A stretch of DNA of 46,847 bases from JBGOUV01 sp041477815 (lineage in GTDB: Bacteria; Acidobacteriota; Terriglobia; Bryobacterales; JACQDG01), in NCBI GenBank assembly GCA_041477815.1, contig JBGOUV010000004.1, positions 1 to 46,847 on the forward strand, written 5' to 3'. This document shows, piece by piece, positions 23,275 to 31,478 of this stretch. The position numbers and the translations under genes are program-made. Under the pieces are notes generated by a model. It saw only the letters and a program-made list of their open reading frames with translations. It searched no databases and had not been told where the DNA came from. Positions within the stretch are counted from its first letter, which is position 1; each line of letters starts with the position of its first letter.

Positions 23275-24834
23275 ATGGCTATTCTTCGTTGGGGGCTCTG
23301 GATCGCACTGGGCTGCGGGTGCCTGTGCGCCCAGAGCCTCTCGTGGGTCACCCAGTTTGGAACCCCTTCCACCGACGACGCCGTCGCCTTGGCGGCCGAT
23401 GCCGGCGGAATCTGGGTGGCCGGAAACACCGGCGGCGCGCTCCCCGGTCAGACCAATTTGGGTTCGCAGGACGTCTACCTGGCCCGCTATGACGGAGCCG
23501 GCGCGCTGCAGTGGGTCCGCCAGTTCGGAACCGCCGCGCTCGACCAGGCCTGGAGCGTCGCCGCCGATGCCGGCGGCGTTTACGTGGCTGGCTCGACCCG
23601 CGGCGTCCTTCCGGGCCAGACGAGTGCCGGGGGCTTTGACGCATTTGTGCGCAAGTACGACACCGCCGGCAATGAGCTGTGGACCCGCCAGTTCGGGACC
23701 TCTGCTACCGATCAGGCTGTAGGTATTGCCGTCGATCCCAGCGGTGTCTACGTGGCCGGCTCAACCGGCGGGGTGCTGCCCGGCCAAGCCGGGTCCGGCG
23801 ACCAGGACGTGTTCGTCCGCAAGTACGACGCCGCCGGCAATGAACTCTGGACCCGCCAGTTCGGAAGCGCCTTCCCGGACCAGGCGGGCGGGATCGCCGC
23901 GGGCGCCTCCGGCGTCTACGTCACCGGCGCCTTCTGGCAGGACGCCTTCCTCCGCGCCTACGACGCCTCGGGCCAGGAGCTTTGGACGCGCCAGTTCGGC
24001 AGCCCGTCCGCCGACCTCGGCCGCGCGGTCGCGCTCGACTCCACCGGCGTGTACGTCTGCGGCGCCACCTTGGACGCGCTGCCGGGACAGACCTCCGCCG
24101 GGTTGTTGGACGTCTTCCTCCGCAAGTATGACGCCGGCGGAACCGAGTTGTGGACCCGCCAGTTCGGCTCGGCCTCCTTCGACGACGGCCTGGCCGTGGC
24201 GGCCGGCGCGGGCGGCGTCCTGGTGGCCGGCTACACCATGGGCGTCCTGCCCGGGCAGACGCCCTCCGGTTTGACCGACGCGTTTGTGCGCTCCTACGAT
24301 GCCGGCGGAACGGAGCTGTGGACCCGCCAGTTCGGCGCTGCAGCCACCGACAGCGCTGCAGCCGTTGCCGCCGGGCCTTCCGGAGCCTATGTCGCCGGCT
24401 TCACCTTCGGGGTCCTTCCCGGCCAGACCGGAGCCGGATTTCAGGACGCCTTTCTCGCGCGCCTTGGCGACCCTGCCCCGGCGCAAATCCAGGTGGCCAT
24501 CGACATCAAGCCCGGAGAGTTTCCGAACACCATCAATCCTCGCTCTCGCGGCTCGGTTCCGGTAGCGATCTTCGGCTCTCCGGCGCTCGACGTCCAGACG
24601 ATCGACCCGGCCACCGTGACTCTGGCGGGCGCGCCGGTCCGGACCACGGGCCAGGCCGGTTACCAGGTGTCGATCGGCGACGTGAACGGGGACGGCGCCG
24701 CCGACCTGCTGGTCCACGTGTCCACCGAGGCCATGCAGATCGGCCCGGGCGATACGGAAGCCGTCCTGGAAGGCCGGACCTACGACGGCAAGCAAATCGT
24801 AGGCCGGGATTCGATACGCGTCGTTCCGAAGTGA
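23275..24834 (+). CDS. Exported SBBP-repeat beta-propeller protein
   Basis: The protein is 519 residues with an RBS (AGGAGG, 23261-23266) and signal peptide (ILRWGLWIALGCGCLCAQS). Seven to eight repeats of about 50 residues follow, each with D-V/AFVRKYD-AGNELWTRQFG, a GVYVAGSTxGVLPGQ strand pair and a short variable loop. These are SBBP repeats, a propeller found in secreted proteins of Acidobacteria, Planctomycetes and others. Residues near 403-519 form a separate domain (IQVAIDIKPGEFPNTINPRS, VPVAIFGS, GDVNGDGAADLLVHV), a frequent C-terminal module with a calcium-type DxNxDGxxD loop. Likely extracellular, role unknown. The repeats are very alike at DNA level, suggesting recent expansion. 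Confidence 0.85.
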   Translation: MAILRWGLWIALGCGCLCAQSLSWVTQFGTPSTDDAVALAADAGGIWVAGNTGGALPGQTNLGSQDVYLARYDGAGALQWVRQFGTAALDQAWSVAADAGGVYVAGSTRGVLPGQTSAGGFDAFVRKYDTAGNELWTRQFGTSATDQAVGIAVDPSGVYVAGSTGGVLPGQAGSGDQDVFVRKYDAAGNELWTRQFGSAFPDQAGGIAAGASGVYVTGAFWQDAFLRAYDASGQELWTRQFGSPSADLGRAVALDSTGVYVCGATLDALPGQTSAGLLDVFLRKYDAGGTELWTRQFGSASFDDGLAVAAGAGGVLVAGYTMGVLPGQTPSGLTDAFVRSYDAGGTELWTRQFGAAATDSAAAVAAGPSGAYVAGFTFGVLPGQTGAGFQDAFLARLGDPAPAQIQVAIDIKPGEFPNTINPRSRGSVPVAIFGSPALDVQTIDPATVTLAGAPVRTTGQAGYQVSIGDVNGDGAADLLVHVSTEAMQIGPGDTEAVLEGRTYDGKQIVGRDSIRVVPK

Positions 24835-25074
24835 GTCCTCGATTAGGATCAGGCGGGAAAAATTCTGCGGCGAGGATCTGGTGCAGGTCGAAGGGGCAGG
24901 CTGCGGGGAACATAGGTTCCCGGCCTGATGGCCGCCAGGACGAATGCGGACTTCTCCAGGGGTCCCTGTCGGGAACCTTTTCAAATGGGAGCGTCCGAAC
25001 AAATGGCGCAAACGGGAGGGGTCAGCAGCCTCAAAATGCCACGAGGCATTGAGTTTGGCAAGCCAGGTCCTGGA

Positions 25075-25080
25075 TAGAAT
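25075..25080 (+). promoter_or_regulatory. Putative -10 hexamer of the meaB-epimerase/mtnP operon
   Basis: TAGAAT ends 5 nt before the GTG start at 25086, with no Shine-Dalgarno visible. The 251-bp gap upstream (24835-25085) shows no gene. Confidence 0.35.
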
Positions 25081-25085
25081 AGATC

Positions 25086-26351
25086 GTGGATCGTAGATCG
25101 TGGGACGCGCGCGCCCTGGCCCGAGCCCTGACCGAGGTTGAGAACGACACGCCCCGAGGCAGGGAACTGCTGCGGGAGCTCTACCCGCACGCCGGGCGGG
25201 CCTGGACGGTCGGGATTACCGGCGCTCCGGGGGCAGGGAAGAGCTCGCTGGTCGACCGCCTGGCGGGCGAATTGCGGCGCGAGGGGAAGACGGTAGGCGT
25301 GGTGGCGGTGGATCCCAGCAGTCCCTACTCGGGGGGCGCGATCCTGGGCGACCGGATCCGCATGCAGGCCCACGCCGGAGATGCCGGCATCTTCATCCGA
25401 TCCATGGCCACGCGGGGATTCCTGGGAGGGCTGGCCCGGGCTACCGGGGATCTGGCGCTGGTGCTGGATGCGGCGGGGCGGGACGTGGTGCTGGTGGAAA
25501 CCGTGGGCGTGGGGCAGGACGAAGTGGACGTGGTCCGGGTGGCGGACGTGGTGGCGGTGGTGCTGGTGCCGGGTATGGGTGATGACGTGCAGGCGTTGAA
25601 GGCGGGGATACTGGAGATCGCCGACGTGCTGGTCATCAATAAGTCCGACCGGGAGGGCGCCGACCGGCTCGAGCAGGAGCTGCGCGGGATGCTGGAGCTG
25701 AGCCGGCGGCCGGACGGATGGATGCCGCCGATCGTCCGCACGGTGGCGACCGAGGGGCAGGGCGTGCCGGAGTTGCTGGCGGCCTTGCGGTCGTGCCGGT
25801 TCGAGGGGAGAAAGGCGGCCAACTGGCGTCACCGGCTGCAGGAACTGCTGCGGGAGCGGGTGCTGCAGAAGCTGGTGGCGGCGGGTGAGCTGGAGGCGGT
25901 CGCGGCGCGGGTGGCGGCGGGGGAGCTGGATCCGTATGCGTACGTCGACGGGAAGCTGGGTGGCGTCCGGATCGATCACTTGGGGATCGGCGTGCGGTCG
26001 CTCGACGACGCGCTGGTGTTTTACCGCGACCTGCTGGGCCTGGAGGTGTCCGGGCGCGAGGAGGTGCCGCACGAGAAGGTCCGGATCGCCATGCTGCCCG
26101 CCGGAGAGGCGCGGATCGAGCTGCTGGAGGCGACGTCGGAGGATTCGCCGGTGGGCAAGCGCGGGCCGGGCCTGCATCATGTGGCGTTGCGGGTGCCGGA
26201 CCTGGAAGCCGCGGTGGAGCGGCTGCGAGGGGCGGGAGTCCGCCTGGTTACTGATAAGATCCAGAGCGGAGCGGGGGGGCACCGGTATATCTTTATACAT
26301 CCGGCCTCGGCCGGCGGGGTGCTGGTCGAGTTGGTCCAGGAGAGTGCATGA
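25086..26351 (+). CDS. MeaB-type GTPase fused to methylmalonyl-CoA epimerase
   Basis: The protein is 421 residues with a GTG start. Residues 1-290 are a complete MeaB/ArgK G-protein: Walker A GAPGAGKSS (46-54), DPSSPYSGGAILGDRIRM (77-93), switch-like ETVGVGQDEVDVV (138-150) and NKSD (185-188). MeaB chaperones cobalamin loading and reactivation of methylmalonyl-CoA mutase. Residues 295-421 are a VOC-fold methylmalonyl-CoA epimerase: IDHLGIGVRSLDDALVFY with H298, ELLEATSEDSPVGK, LHHVALRV with H365, and VLVELV with E415 as metal ligands; the usual Gln in the ELLQP position is Glu or nearby. Both parts act on the same enzyme's pathway (propionate/branched-chain metabolism), so fusion is functionally sensible. 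The mutase itself is not in the window. The stop overlaps the next start (ATGA). Confidence 0.88.
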   Translation: MDRRSWDARALARALTEVENDTPRGRELLRELYPHAGRAWTVGITGAPGAGKSSLVDRLAGELRREGKTVGVVAVDPSSPYSGGAILGDRIRMQAHAGDAGIFIRSMATRGFLGGLARATGDLALVLDAAGRDVVLVETVGVGQDEVDVVRVADVVAVVLVPGMGDDVQALKAGILEIADVLVINKSDREGADRLEQELRGMLELSRRPDGWMPPIVRTVATEGQGVPELLAALRSCRFEGRKAANWRHRLQELLRERVLQKLVAAGELEAVAARVAAGELDPYAYVDGKLGGVRIDHLGIGVRSLDDALVFYRDLLGLEVSGREEVPHEKVRIAMLPAGEARIELLEATSEDSPVGKRGPGLHHVALRVPDLEAAVERLRGAGVRLVTDKIQSGAGGHRYIFIHPASAGGVLVELVQESA

Positions 26352-27205
26352 AGGCGAGAATTGGCGTGATCGGCGGCAGCGGTCTCTATTCCATGGAGGG
26401 CTTCGAGGCGCGCGAGGAGGTCTCGCTGGAGACGCCTTGGGGGTCGCCGTCCGATCCTTATATAGTGGGCGAGCTGGACGGCTCGCCGGTGGCCTTTCTG
26501 TCGCGCCACGGGCGGGGACACCGGTTTTCGCCGTCCGAGATCAACTACCGGGCCAACATCTGGGGGATGAAAATGCTGGGGGTGGAGCGGATCCTCTCGC
26601 TGAGCGCGGTGGGATCGCTGCGGGGGGAGCTGCATCCGCGCGATTTTGTGATTCCCGACCAGTTCTTCGACCGCACCAAGGACCGGCAGGCCACTTTCTT
26701 CGGCGATGGTCTGGTGGCCCACGTCAGTTTCGCCGATCCGATCTGCCCGCAGCTTGCGGAGTTGGCGGAGGGGGCTTGCGGGGCGGCGGGGGTGAAGGCG
26801 CGGCGGGGAGGAACCTACCTCTGCATGGAGGGGCCGGCGTTTTCCACCAAGGCGGAGTCCCATGTGTACCGGTCCTGGGGCATGGACGTGATCGGGATGA
26901 CCAACCTGACCGAGGCCAAGCTGGCCCGGGAGGCGGAGATCTGCTACGTCACCCTTGCCATGATCACCGACTATGACTGCTGGCACCCGGAGCACGATGC
27001 GGTAACCGTGCAGGACATCATCGGACACCTGGTGGCCAACGCCAAAAACGCGCAGACAGTGGTCGCCCAGGCGGTCCGGCGGATGCCGGGGGACAGGAGT
27101 TGTAAGTGCGGTTCGGCGCTGGCGCACGCGCTGCTGACAGACCGGGCGGCCGTGCCGGAGGCGGCGCGAAAGAAGCTGGGGTTGCTGGTGGACAAATATT
27201 TTTGA
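26348..27205 (+). CDS. mtnP: S-methyl-5'-thioadenosine phosphorylase
   Basis: The 285-residue protein matches the MTAP family: ARIGVIGGSGLYSMEGF, FLSRHGRGHRFSPSEINYRANIW, SLSAVGSLRGELHPRDFVIPDQFFDRT, a GGTYLCMEGPAFSTKAES segment, MDVIGMTNLTEAKLAREAEICY and ITDYDCWH (the D-Y-D signature for adenine-type purines). It cleaves methylthioadenosine to adenine and methylthioribose-1-phosphate in methionine salvage. It overlaps the fused meaB-epimerase gene by 4 nt, so the two are co-translated; the metabolic reason is not obvious. Confidence 0.93.
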   Translation: MKARIGVIGGSGLYSMEGFEAREEVSLETPWGSPSDPYIVGELDGSPVAFLSRHGRGHRFSPSEINYRANIWGMKMLGVERILSLSAVGSLRGELHPRDFVIPDQFFDRTKDRQATFFGDGLVAHVSFADPICPQLAELAEGACGAAGVKARRGGTYLCMEGPAFSTKAESHVYRSWGMDVIGMTNLTEAKLAREAEICYVTLAMITDYDCWHPEHDAVTVQDIIGHLVANAKNAQTVVAQAVRRMPGDRSCKCGSALAHALLTDRAAVPEAARKKLGLLVDKYF

Positions 27206-27246
27206 TATACTCCGCGCGATCGAGAAGCTTTTGGCCATTTCTCATC

Positions 27247-27293
27247 GCTGTCAGCAACCAGGATCACCCGCCGGGTTGCTAATGGCTGACAGC
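27247..27293. terminator. Inverted repeat GCTGTCAGC/GCTGACAGC
   Basis: A 9-bp perfect stem (27247-27255 with 27285-27293) encloses a second AACC/GGTT pairing. Outer flanks also match (AGAAGCT near 27222 and AGCTTCT near 27298). It lies between mtnP and the TonB receptor gene and may end mtnP transcription or act on the receptor mRNA. Confidence 0.35.
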
Positions 27294-27319
27294 TAACAGC
27301 TTCTTCTGGGGGTTAACAT

Positions 27320-30300
27320 ATGCGCCGCATCGCGTGGTTTGCAGCGTTTCTCGTTTGCAGCGGCTTTCTGGCCGCTCAGGTCAACAAAAGCAACCTGACC
27401 GGCATCGTCCGGGACGCGACGGGAGCGGCGGTTCCGGAGGTTACCATCAAGCTGACCAACGTGGAAACCGGGGCCGTCCGCATGGAGGTGAGCGACGGCT
27501 CGGGCTTCTATCGCTTCACCCTGCTGGATCGCGGCGCTTACCGGCTGGAGGCCGAGCGTCCGGGCTTCAAGCGCTTCCAGCGGGACGCCGTGGAGCTGCA
27601 GACCGGCGAAACGACCACCATCGACATCATGCTCACGCTCGGCGAAATCGCCGAGAGCGTCACCGTGACCGCCGAAGCCGCCCTACTGCGCACGGAGACC
27701 GGCGCGCTGGGCACCACGGTCAGCACCAAGGTGATCAACGAGCTGCCGCTCATCGGCCGCAACCCTTATGTATTCCTGACGCTGTCGCCGGGCATTCAGT
27801 ACACCGGCGATCCCGGGGCGCTGAATCCCTGGGACGTCGCGGGCCCTTCGACCTTCGCCGCCTCGGGATCGGAGTCCAAGAGCGAATTCCTGCTGGACGG
27901 CATTCCCAACATGGGCATCAGCAACGTGTCGCTGTCGCCCTCTCCGGACGCCGTGCAGGAAATGCGCGTGCAGACCAGCGCCTTCGACGCCGAGTTCGGC
28001 CACGCCGGGGCGGCCTTCGTCAACGTGTCCACGCGCTCGGGCACCAACGACTATCACGGCACCGCTTACTGGTACTTGCGCAACGATAACCTGAACGCCA
28101 ACAATTTCTTCAATAACCGCATCGGGAGCAAGAAGAGCGAGTTTAAGCAGAACACCTACGGGGCCTCGTTCGGCGGACCCTTCCGGATTCCGAAGCTGTA
28201 CAACGGCCGCGACAAGACGCACTACTTCTTCAACTTCGAGGGCACCCAGATCCGGGGCACCGGTAATGCGCGGGCCATTGTGCCCACCCTGCGGGAACGG
28301 AGCGGCGATTTTTCGCAGTCCCTCGACCGGTCCGGACGGCCGTTCACCATCTTTGATCCGGCGACGGCGACGGGTAGTGGTTCCGTACGAACAGCCTTCC
28401 CGGGCAACGCTATTCCGGCGGCCCGCTTCGATCCGGTGACGGTAAATGCCCTGAAGTTCTATCCGCTGCCCAATCGCACCCCCAGCTCGGGGAGTCTCCA
28501 GAATTTCGAGAACCCGCAGATCAGCGGCCGGAAGTGGGCCAGTCTCGCGTCGCGCACAGATCACCAGCTCAACACCCGCCAGAACCTGTTTTTCCGCTAT
28601 GGCTGGAATCACCGGAAAGACCCCTCCAGCGCTTTTTACGGGGAGGGCTGCTGCCGGCCGGCCGGCAACCCCACCGATGGCCAGGACGAGTTCGAGCGCG
28701 GCAACATCGGAGCGGGCGTCGGTTACACCTGGGTGTTGAGCCCGCAGATGGTGTTCGACGCGCGCCTGGGCTTCACCCGCTATTTCGACGCCAACGAGAT
28801 GTACGGCGAGGGATTTGACGTGCGCAAGCTGGGCTTCCCGGAAGCCTTCGCCCGCAACGTAGCCTACGCCAACTTCCCGCGGTTCGCCATGGCCGACGCC
28901 GACGTGGAGAACCTGGGCGCCGGACGGGTTCCCTCGCGCACCTACATCAATGTGTACAATCCACTAGTTAATTTCCACTACACCTTCAACCGGCACGCCC
29001 TGAAGTGGGGCTACCGCTACATGGTGAACCAGCAGAACACGTTCGGTCCCAACCGCTCGGCGGGCATCTTCACCTTTGGCCGCGCCTTCACCCAGGGCCC
29101 CAACCCCACGCAGGTGTCGGCCAATGCCGGGCACGACTTTGCGGCCTTCCTGCTGGGCACTCCCAATAGCGGCTCGGCGGACGTGAACGCCCTGCCGGCC
29201 CTGGAGAATACCTATCACTCCTTCTATCTACAGGACGACTGGAAGGCCACTTCGCGGCTGACGTTGAACGTGGGGCTGCGGGCGGAACACGAAAACGGGG
29301 CCACCGACCGCTTCAATCGCGGCAACGCCGGTCTGGATTTGAACGTCGCCAGCCCGACGGAAGCCCAGGCTCGGGTCAACTACGCGCGCACCCCGATTGC
29401 GGAGCTGGCCGAGCTGCGGGTGAAAGGCGGGCTGCGGTTTCTGGCCACGGAAAACACCCCCCGCGAGAATCTCAACATGCCGGCGGTGATCTGGTCGCCG
29501 CGGGTGGGCTACGCCTACCGGGTCTCCAATTGGATGGTGGCCCGCGGCGGCTACGGCATCTTCTACGTGCCCAACATCATTTCCAATTACCGGCTCGACG
29601 GCTTCTCTCTGGCAACCCAGATGGTCACCTCGCTCGATAACAACGTGACTAGTTTCAATACCCTCCGTAACCCCTTCCCCAGCGGCCTGGTGCAGCCCCC
29701 GGGCTCGGCGGGCGGCCTGCTGACCGGCTTGGGCCAGTCGATCACGGCCGGCGGCGCCTCGCCGGGAAACTTCCTGCCCGACTTCAAGCATGGACTCAAC
29801 CAGCAGTTCTCCCAGGGATTCCAGTTTGTCCTGCCCGGCGAGCTATCGATCCAGGCCAGTTACGTGGGCAGCTTGTCCCAACGGCTCACCATCTCACGGA
29901 ACATCAACCAGTACCCGGACCGGTTCCTGCCCTTGCAGGCGCGCCTGAACGCCCGCGTGGCCAATCCGTTCGCCGGCGTCATCACCGACCCCACCAGCGC
30001 GCTGAGCCAGGCCACCACCACGGTGCTGCAGCTCTTGCGACCGTTCCCGCAGTACACCGGCACCACGCAGTCCAGCTTGCCTTTCGGCCGCTCCTGGTAC
30101 CACTCCATGCAGCTCGAAGTCAGCCGCAGAATGGCGCACGGCCTGTACTTCGGCGTCTCCTACACGAACTCGAAACTGATGGAAGCGACCTCCTACCTGA
30201 ATCCCAACGCGGCGGTGGTGGAAAAGGTCATCTCCGATTCCGACCGGCCGCAGCGGCTGGTCGTGCATGGGTATTACGAGCTGCCCTTCGGACCCGGGCG

Positions 30301-30748
30301 GCAATTCGCGGCTTCGTCCCATCCGCTGGTGAAACGGCTGGTGGCGAACTGGCAGGTGAACTGGGTGTCCACGTTCCAGTCTGGCGCGGCGCTGGCATTC
30401 TCGAGCGCCGAGCGGCCCACCCGCTCCGATCGGTATCCGCGCACGGTGGACCTGTATTTCGACCCCACTCAGTTCGTCCCGCAACAGCCCTTCACGCTGC
30501 GCGCTTTCTCGTCGCGCACCTCCGACCTGCGCGCTCCGGGCATCAATAAGTGGGATATCACCGTGCAGAAGAGCGTGATGGTCCGCGAGGGGATGAACTT
30601 CAAGGTGCAGGCGGAGTTCTACAACGCGTTCAACAAGACGCACCTGGGTACGCCGAACACGACGGTGACCAGCGCGAGCTTCAGCCGGATTACGGGGACG
30701 TTTCTCGGACCGCGCGAGATTCAGGTCTCGGGCCGGTTCACGTTCTGA
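27320..30748 (+). CDS. TonB-dependent receptor, Oar-like, with carboxypeptidase-regulatory domain
   Basis: The 1142-residue protein has a signal peptide (MRRIAWFAAFLVCSGFLAAQ) and start behind GGGGG. An N-terminal CarboxypepD-regulatory-like domain (NLTGIVRDATGAAVPEVTIKLTN...GAYRLEAERPGFKRF) precedes a plug domain (LPLIGRNPYVFLTLSPGIQY, NMGISNVSLSPSPDAVQEMRVQTSAFDAEFGHAGAAFVNVSTRSGTN) and a large barrel ending in PREIQVSGRFTF. Such receptors in Acidobacteria import or bind large oligosaccharides or peptides via TonB-ExbBD; the ligand cannot be told. It is more distant from the next two receptors than they are from each other. Confidence 0.9.
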   Translation: MRRIAWFAAFLVCSGFLAAQVNKSNLTGIVRDATGAAVPEVTIKLTNVETGAVRMEVSDGSGFYRFTLLDRGAYRLEAERPGFKRFQRDAVELQTGETTTIDIMLTLGEIAESVTVTAEAALLRTETGALGTTVSTKVINELPLIGRNPYVFLTLSPGIQYTGDPGALNPWDVAGPSTFAASGSESKSEFLLDGIPNMGISNVSLSPSPDAVQEMRVQTSAFDAEFGHAGAAFVNVSTRSGTNDYHGTAYWYLRNDNLNANNFFNNRIGSKKSEFKQNTYGASFGGPFRIPKLYNGRDKTHYFFNFEGTQIRGTGNARAIVPTLRERSGDFSQSLDRSGRPFTIFDPATATGSGSVRTAFPGNAIPAARFDPVTVNALKFYPLPNRTPSSGSLQNFENPQISGRKWASLASRTDHQLNTRQNLFFRYGWNHRKDPSSAFYGEGCCRPAGNPTDGQDEFERGNIGAGVGYTWVLSPQMVFDARLGFTRYFDANEMYGEGFDVRKLGFPEAFARNVAYANFPRFAMADADVENLGAGRVPSRTYINVYNPLVNFHYTFNRHALKWGYRYMVNQQNTFGPNRSAGIFTFGRAFTQGPNPTQVSANAGHDFAAFLLGTPNSGSADVNALPALENTYHSFYLQDDWKATSRLTLNVGLRAEHENGATDRFNRGNAGLDLNVASPTEAQARVNYARTPIAELAELRVKGGLRFLATENTPRENLNMPAVIWSPRVGYAYRVSNWMVARGGYGIFYVPNIISNYRLDGFSLATQMVTSLDNNVTSFNTLRNPFPSGLVQPPGSAGGLLTGLGQSITAGGASPGNFLPDFKHGLNQQFSQGFQFVLPGELSIQASYVGSLSQRLTISRNINQYPDRFLPLQARLNARVANPFAGVITDPTSALSQATTTVLQLLRPFPQYTGTTQSSLPFGRSWYHSMQLEVSRRMAHGLYFGVSYTNSKLMEATSYLNPNAAVVEKVISDSDRPQRLVVHGYYELPFGPGRQFAASSHPLVKRLVANWQVNWVSTFQSGAALAFSSAERPTRSDRYPRTVDLYFDPTQFVPQQPFTLRAFSSRTSDLRAPGINKWDITVQKSVMVREGMNFKVQAEFYNAFNKTHLGTPNTTVTSASFSRITGTFLGPREIQVSGRFTF

Positions 30749-30761
30749 GGAAGATGAATGG

Positions 30762-30802
30762 AACCACAGATGAACGGATGAACTCGGTGTTCATCTGTGG
30801 TT
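30762..30802. terminator. 14-bp inverted repeat AACCACAGATGAAC
   Basis: AACCACAGATGAAC (30762-30775) and GTTCATCTGTGGTT (30789-30802) form a perfect stem with a 13-nt loop directly after the first TonB receptor gene, before the triple-repeat gene. The ACAGATGAAC word is typical of intergenic repeats in several phyla. Terminator function is plausible. Confidence 0.5.
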
Positions 30803-30834
30803 TCAAAGGGAGCGGTGGCGCCCGGAGGTGAGTC

Positions 30835-31401
30835 ATGAAGCGGTTGGTCTTGCTCCTAGGAGCTTGCGCAGCGGTGTGGGCGGCGGAGCCGGCGAAGTAC
30901 GACTACCGCGTACTGGCTACCACCAGGACCTCCACCATGGAAAAGGAAATGAACGCCGCCGCCGCTGACGGCTACACCTTCTACGGGGTAATGGGCGGCG
31001 AGACGGCCATGGGCGGCAAGGAAGTGGTGGTGGTGATGGGCAAAGACGTGTCCCTCCCCAGCCCGGTGCGGCGCAAGTACAAGCTGCTGGCCACTTCCCG
31101 CACCTCCACCATGCAGAAAGAGATCCAGCAGGCCGGCGACGAGGGTTTCGAGTACCTCGGCCAGACCGTCTTTGAGTCCGCGTTCGGCGGCAAGGAGGTC
31201 AGCGTGATCCTGCAACGCAACCTCGATACCCCGGCGAAGCGCTTGGAGTACAAGCTGCTGGCCACCTCTCGCACCTCCACCATGCAGAAGGAGCTGCGTC
31301 AGGCCGGGGAGTCCGGTTTCCAGTTCCTCGGCATGACCGTGGGCAAGACGGCCATGGGGGGCAACGAAGTGGTGTGCTTTTTGCGGCGCGTGGTGGAATG
31401 A
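30835..31401 (+). CDS. Small exported protein of three tandem copies of one ~50-residue domain
   Basis: The 188-residue protein has an RBS (GGAGG, 30824-30828) and signal peptide (MKRLVLLLGACAAVWAA). Three repeats lie at about 21-70, 81-128 and 137-186, each reading K-Y-LLATSRTSTMQKE followed by A-EGF-FLG and AMGGKEVVV. The order of strands resembles the small DUF4177-type fold. Repeats 2 and 3 are closest to each other. There are no catalytic motifs, so a binding or structural role is inferred. It sits between two TonB receptor genes, 86 bp after one and 77 bp before the next. Confidence 0.7.
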   Translation: MKRLVLLLGACAAVWAAEPAKYDYRVLATTRTSTMEKEMNAAAADGYTFYGVMGGETAMGGKEVVVVMGKDVSLPSPVRRKYKLLATSRTSTMQKEIQQAGDEGFEYLGQTVFESAFGGKEVSVILQRNLDTPAKRLEYKLLATSRTSTMQKELRQAGESGFQFLGMTVGKTAMGGNEVVCFLRRVVE

Positions 31402-31478
31402 CTTGTAAAGAAACGACCGATTCTTAGCCCCAGGACTGCATCCTCGGTTAGAATAGAAATGTTTGCAAGGGGGGGTAT

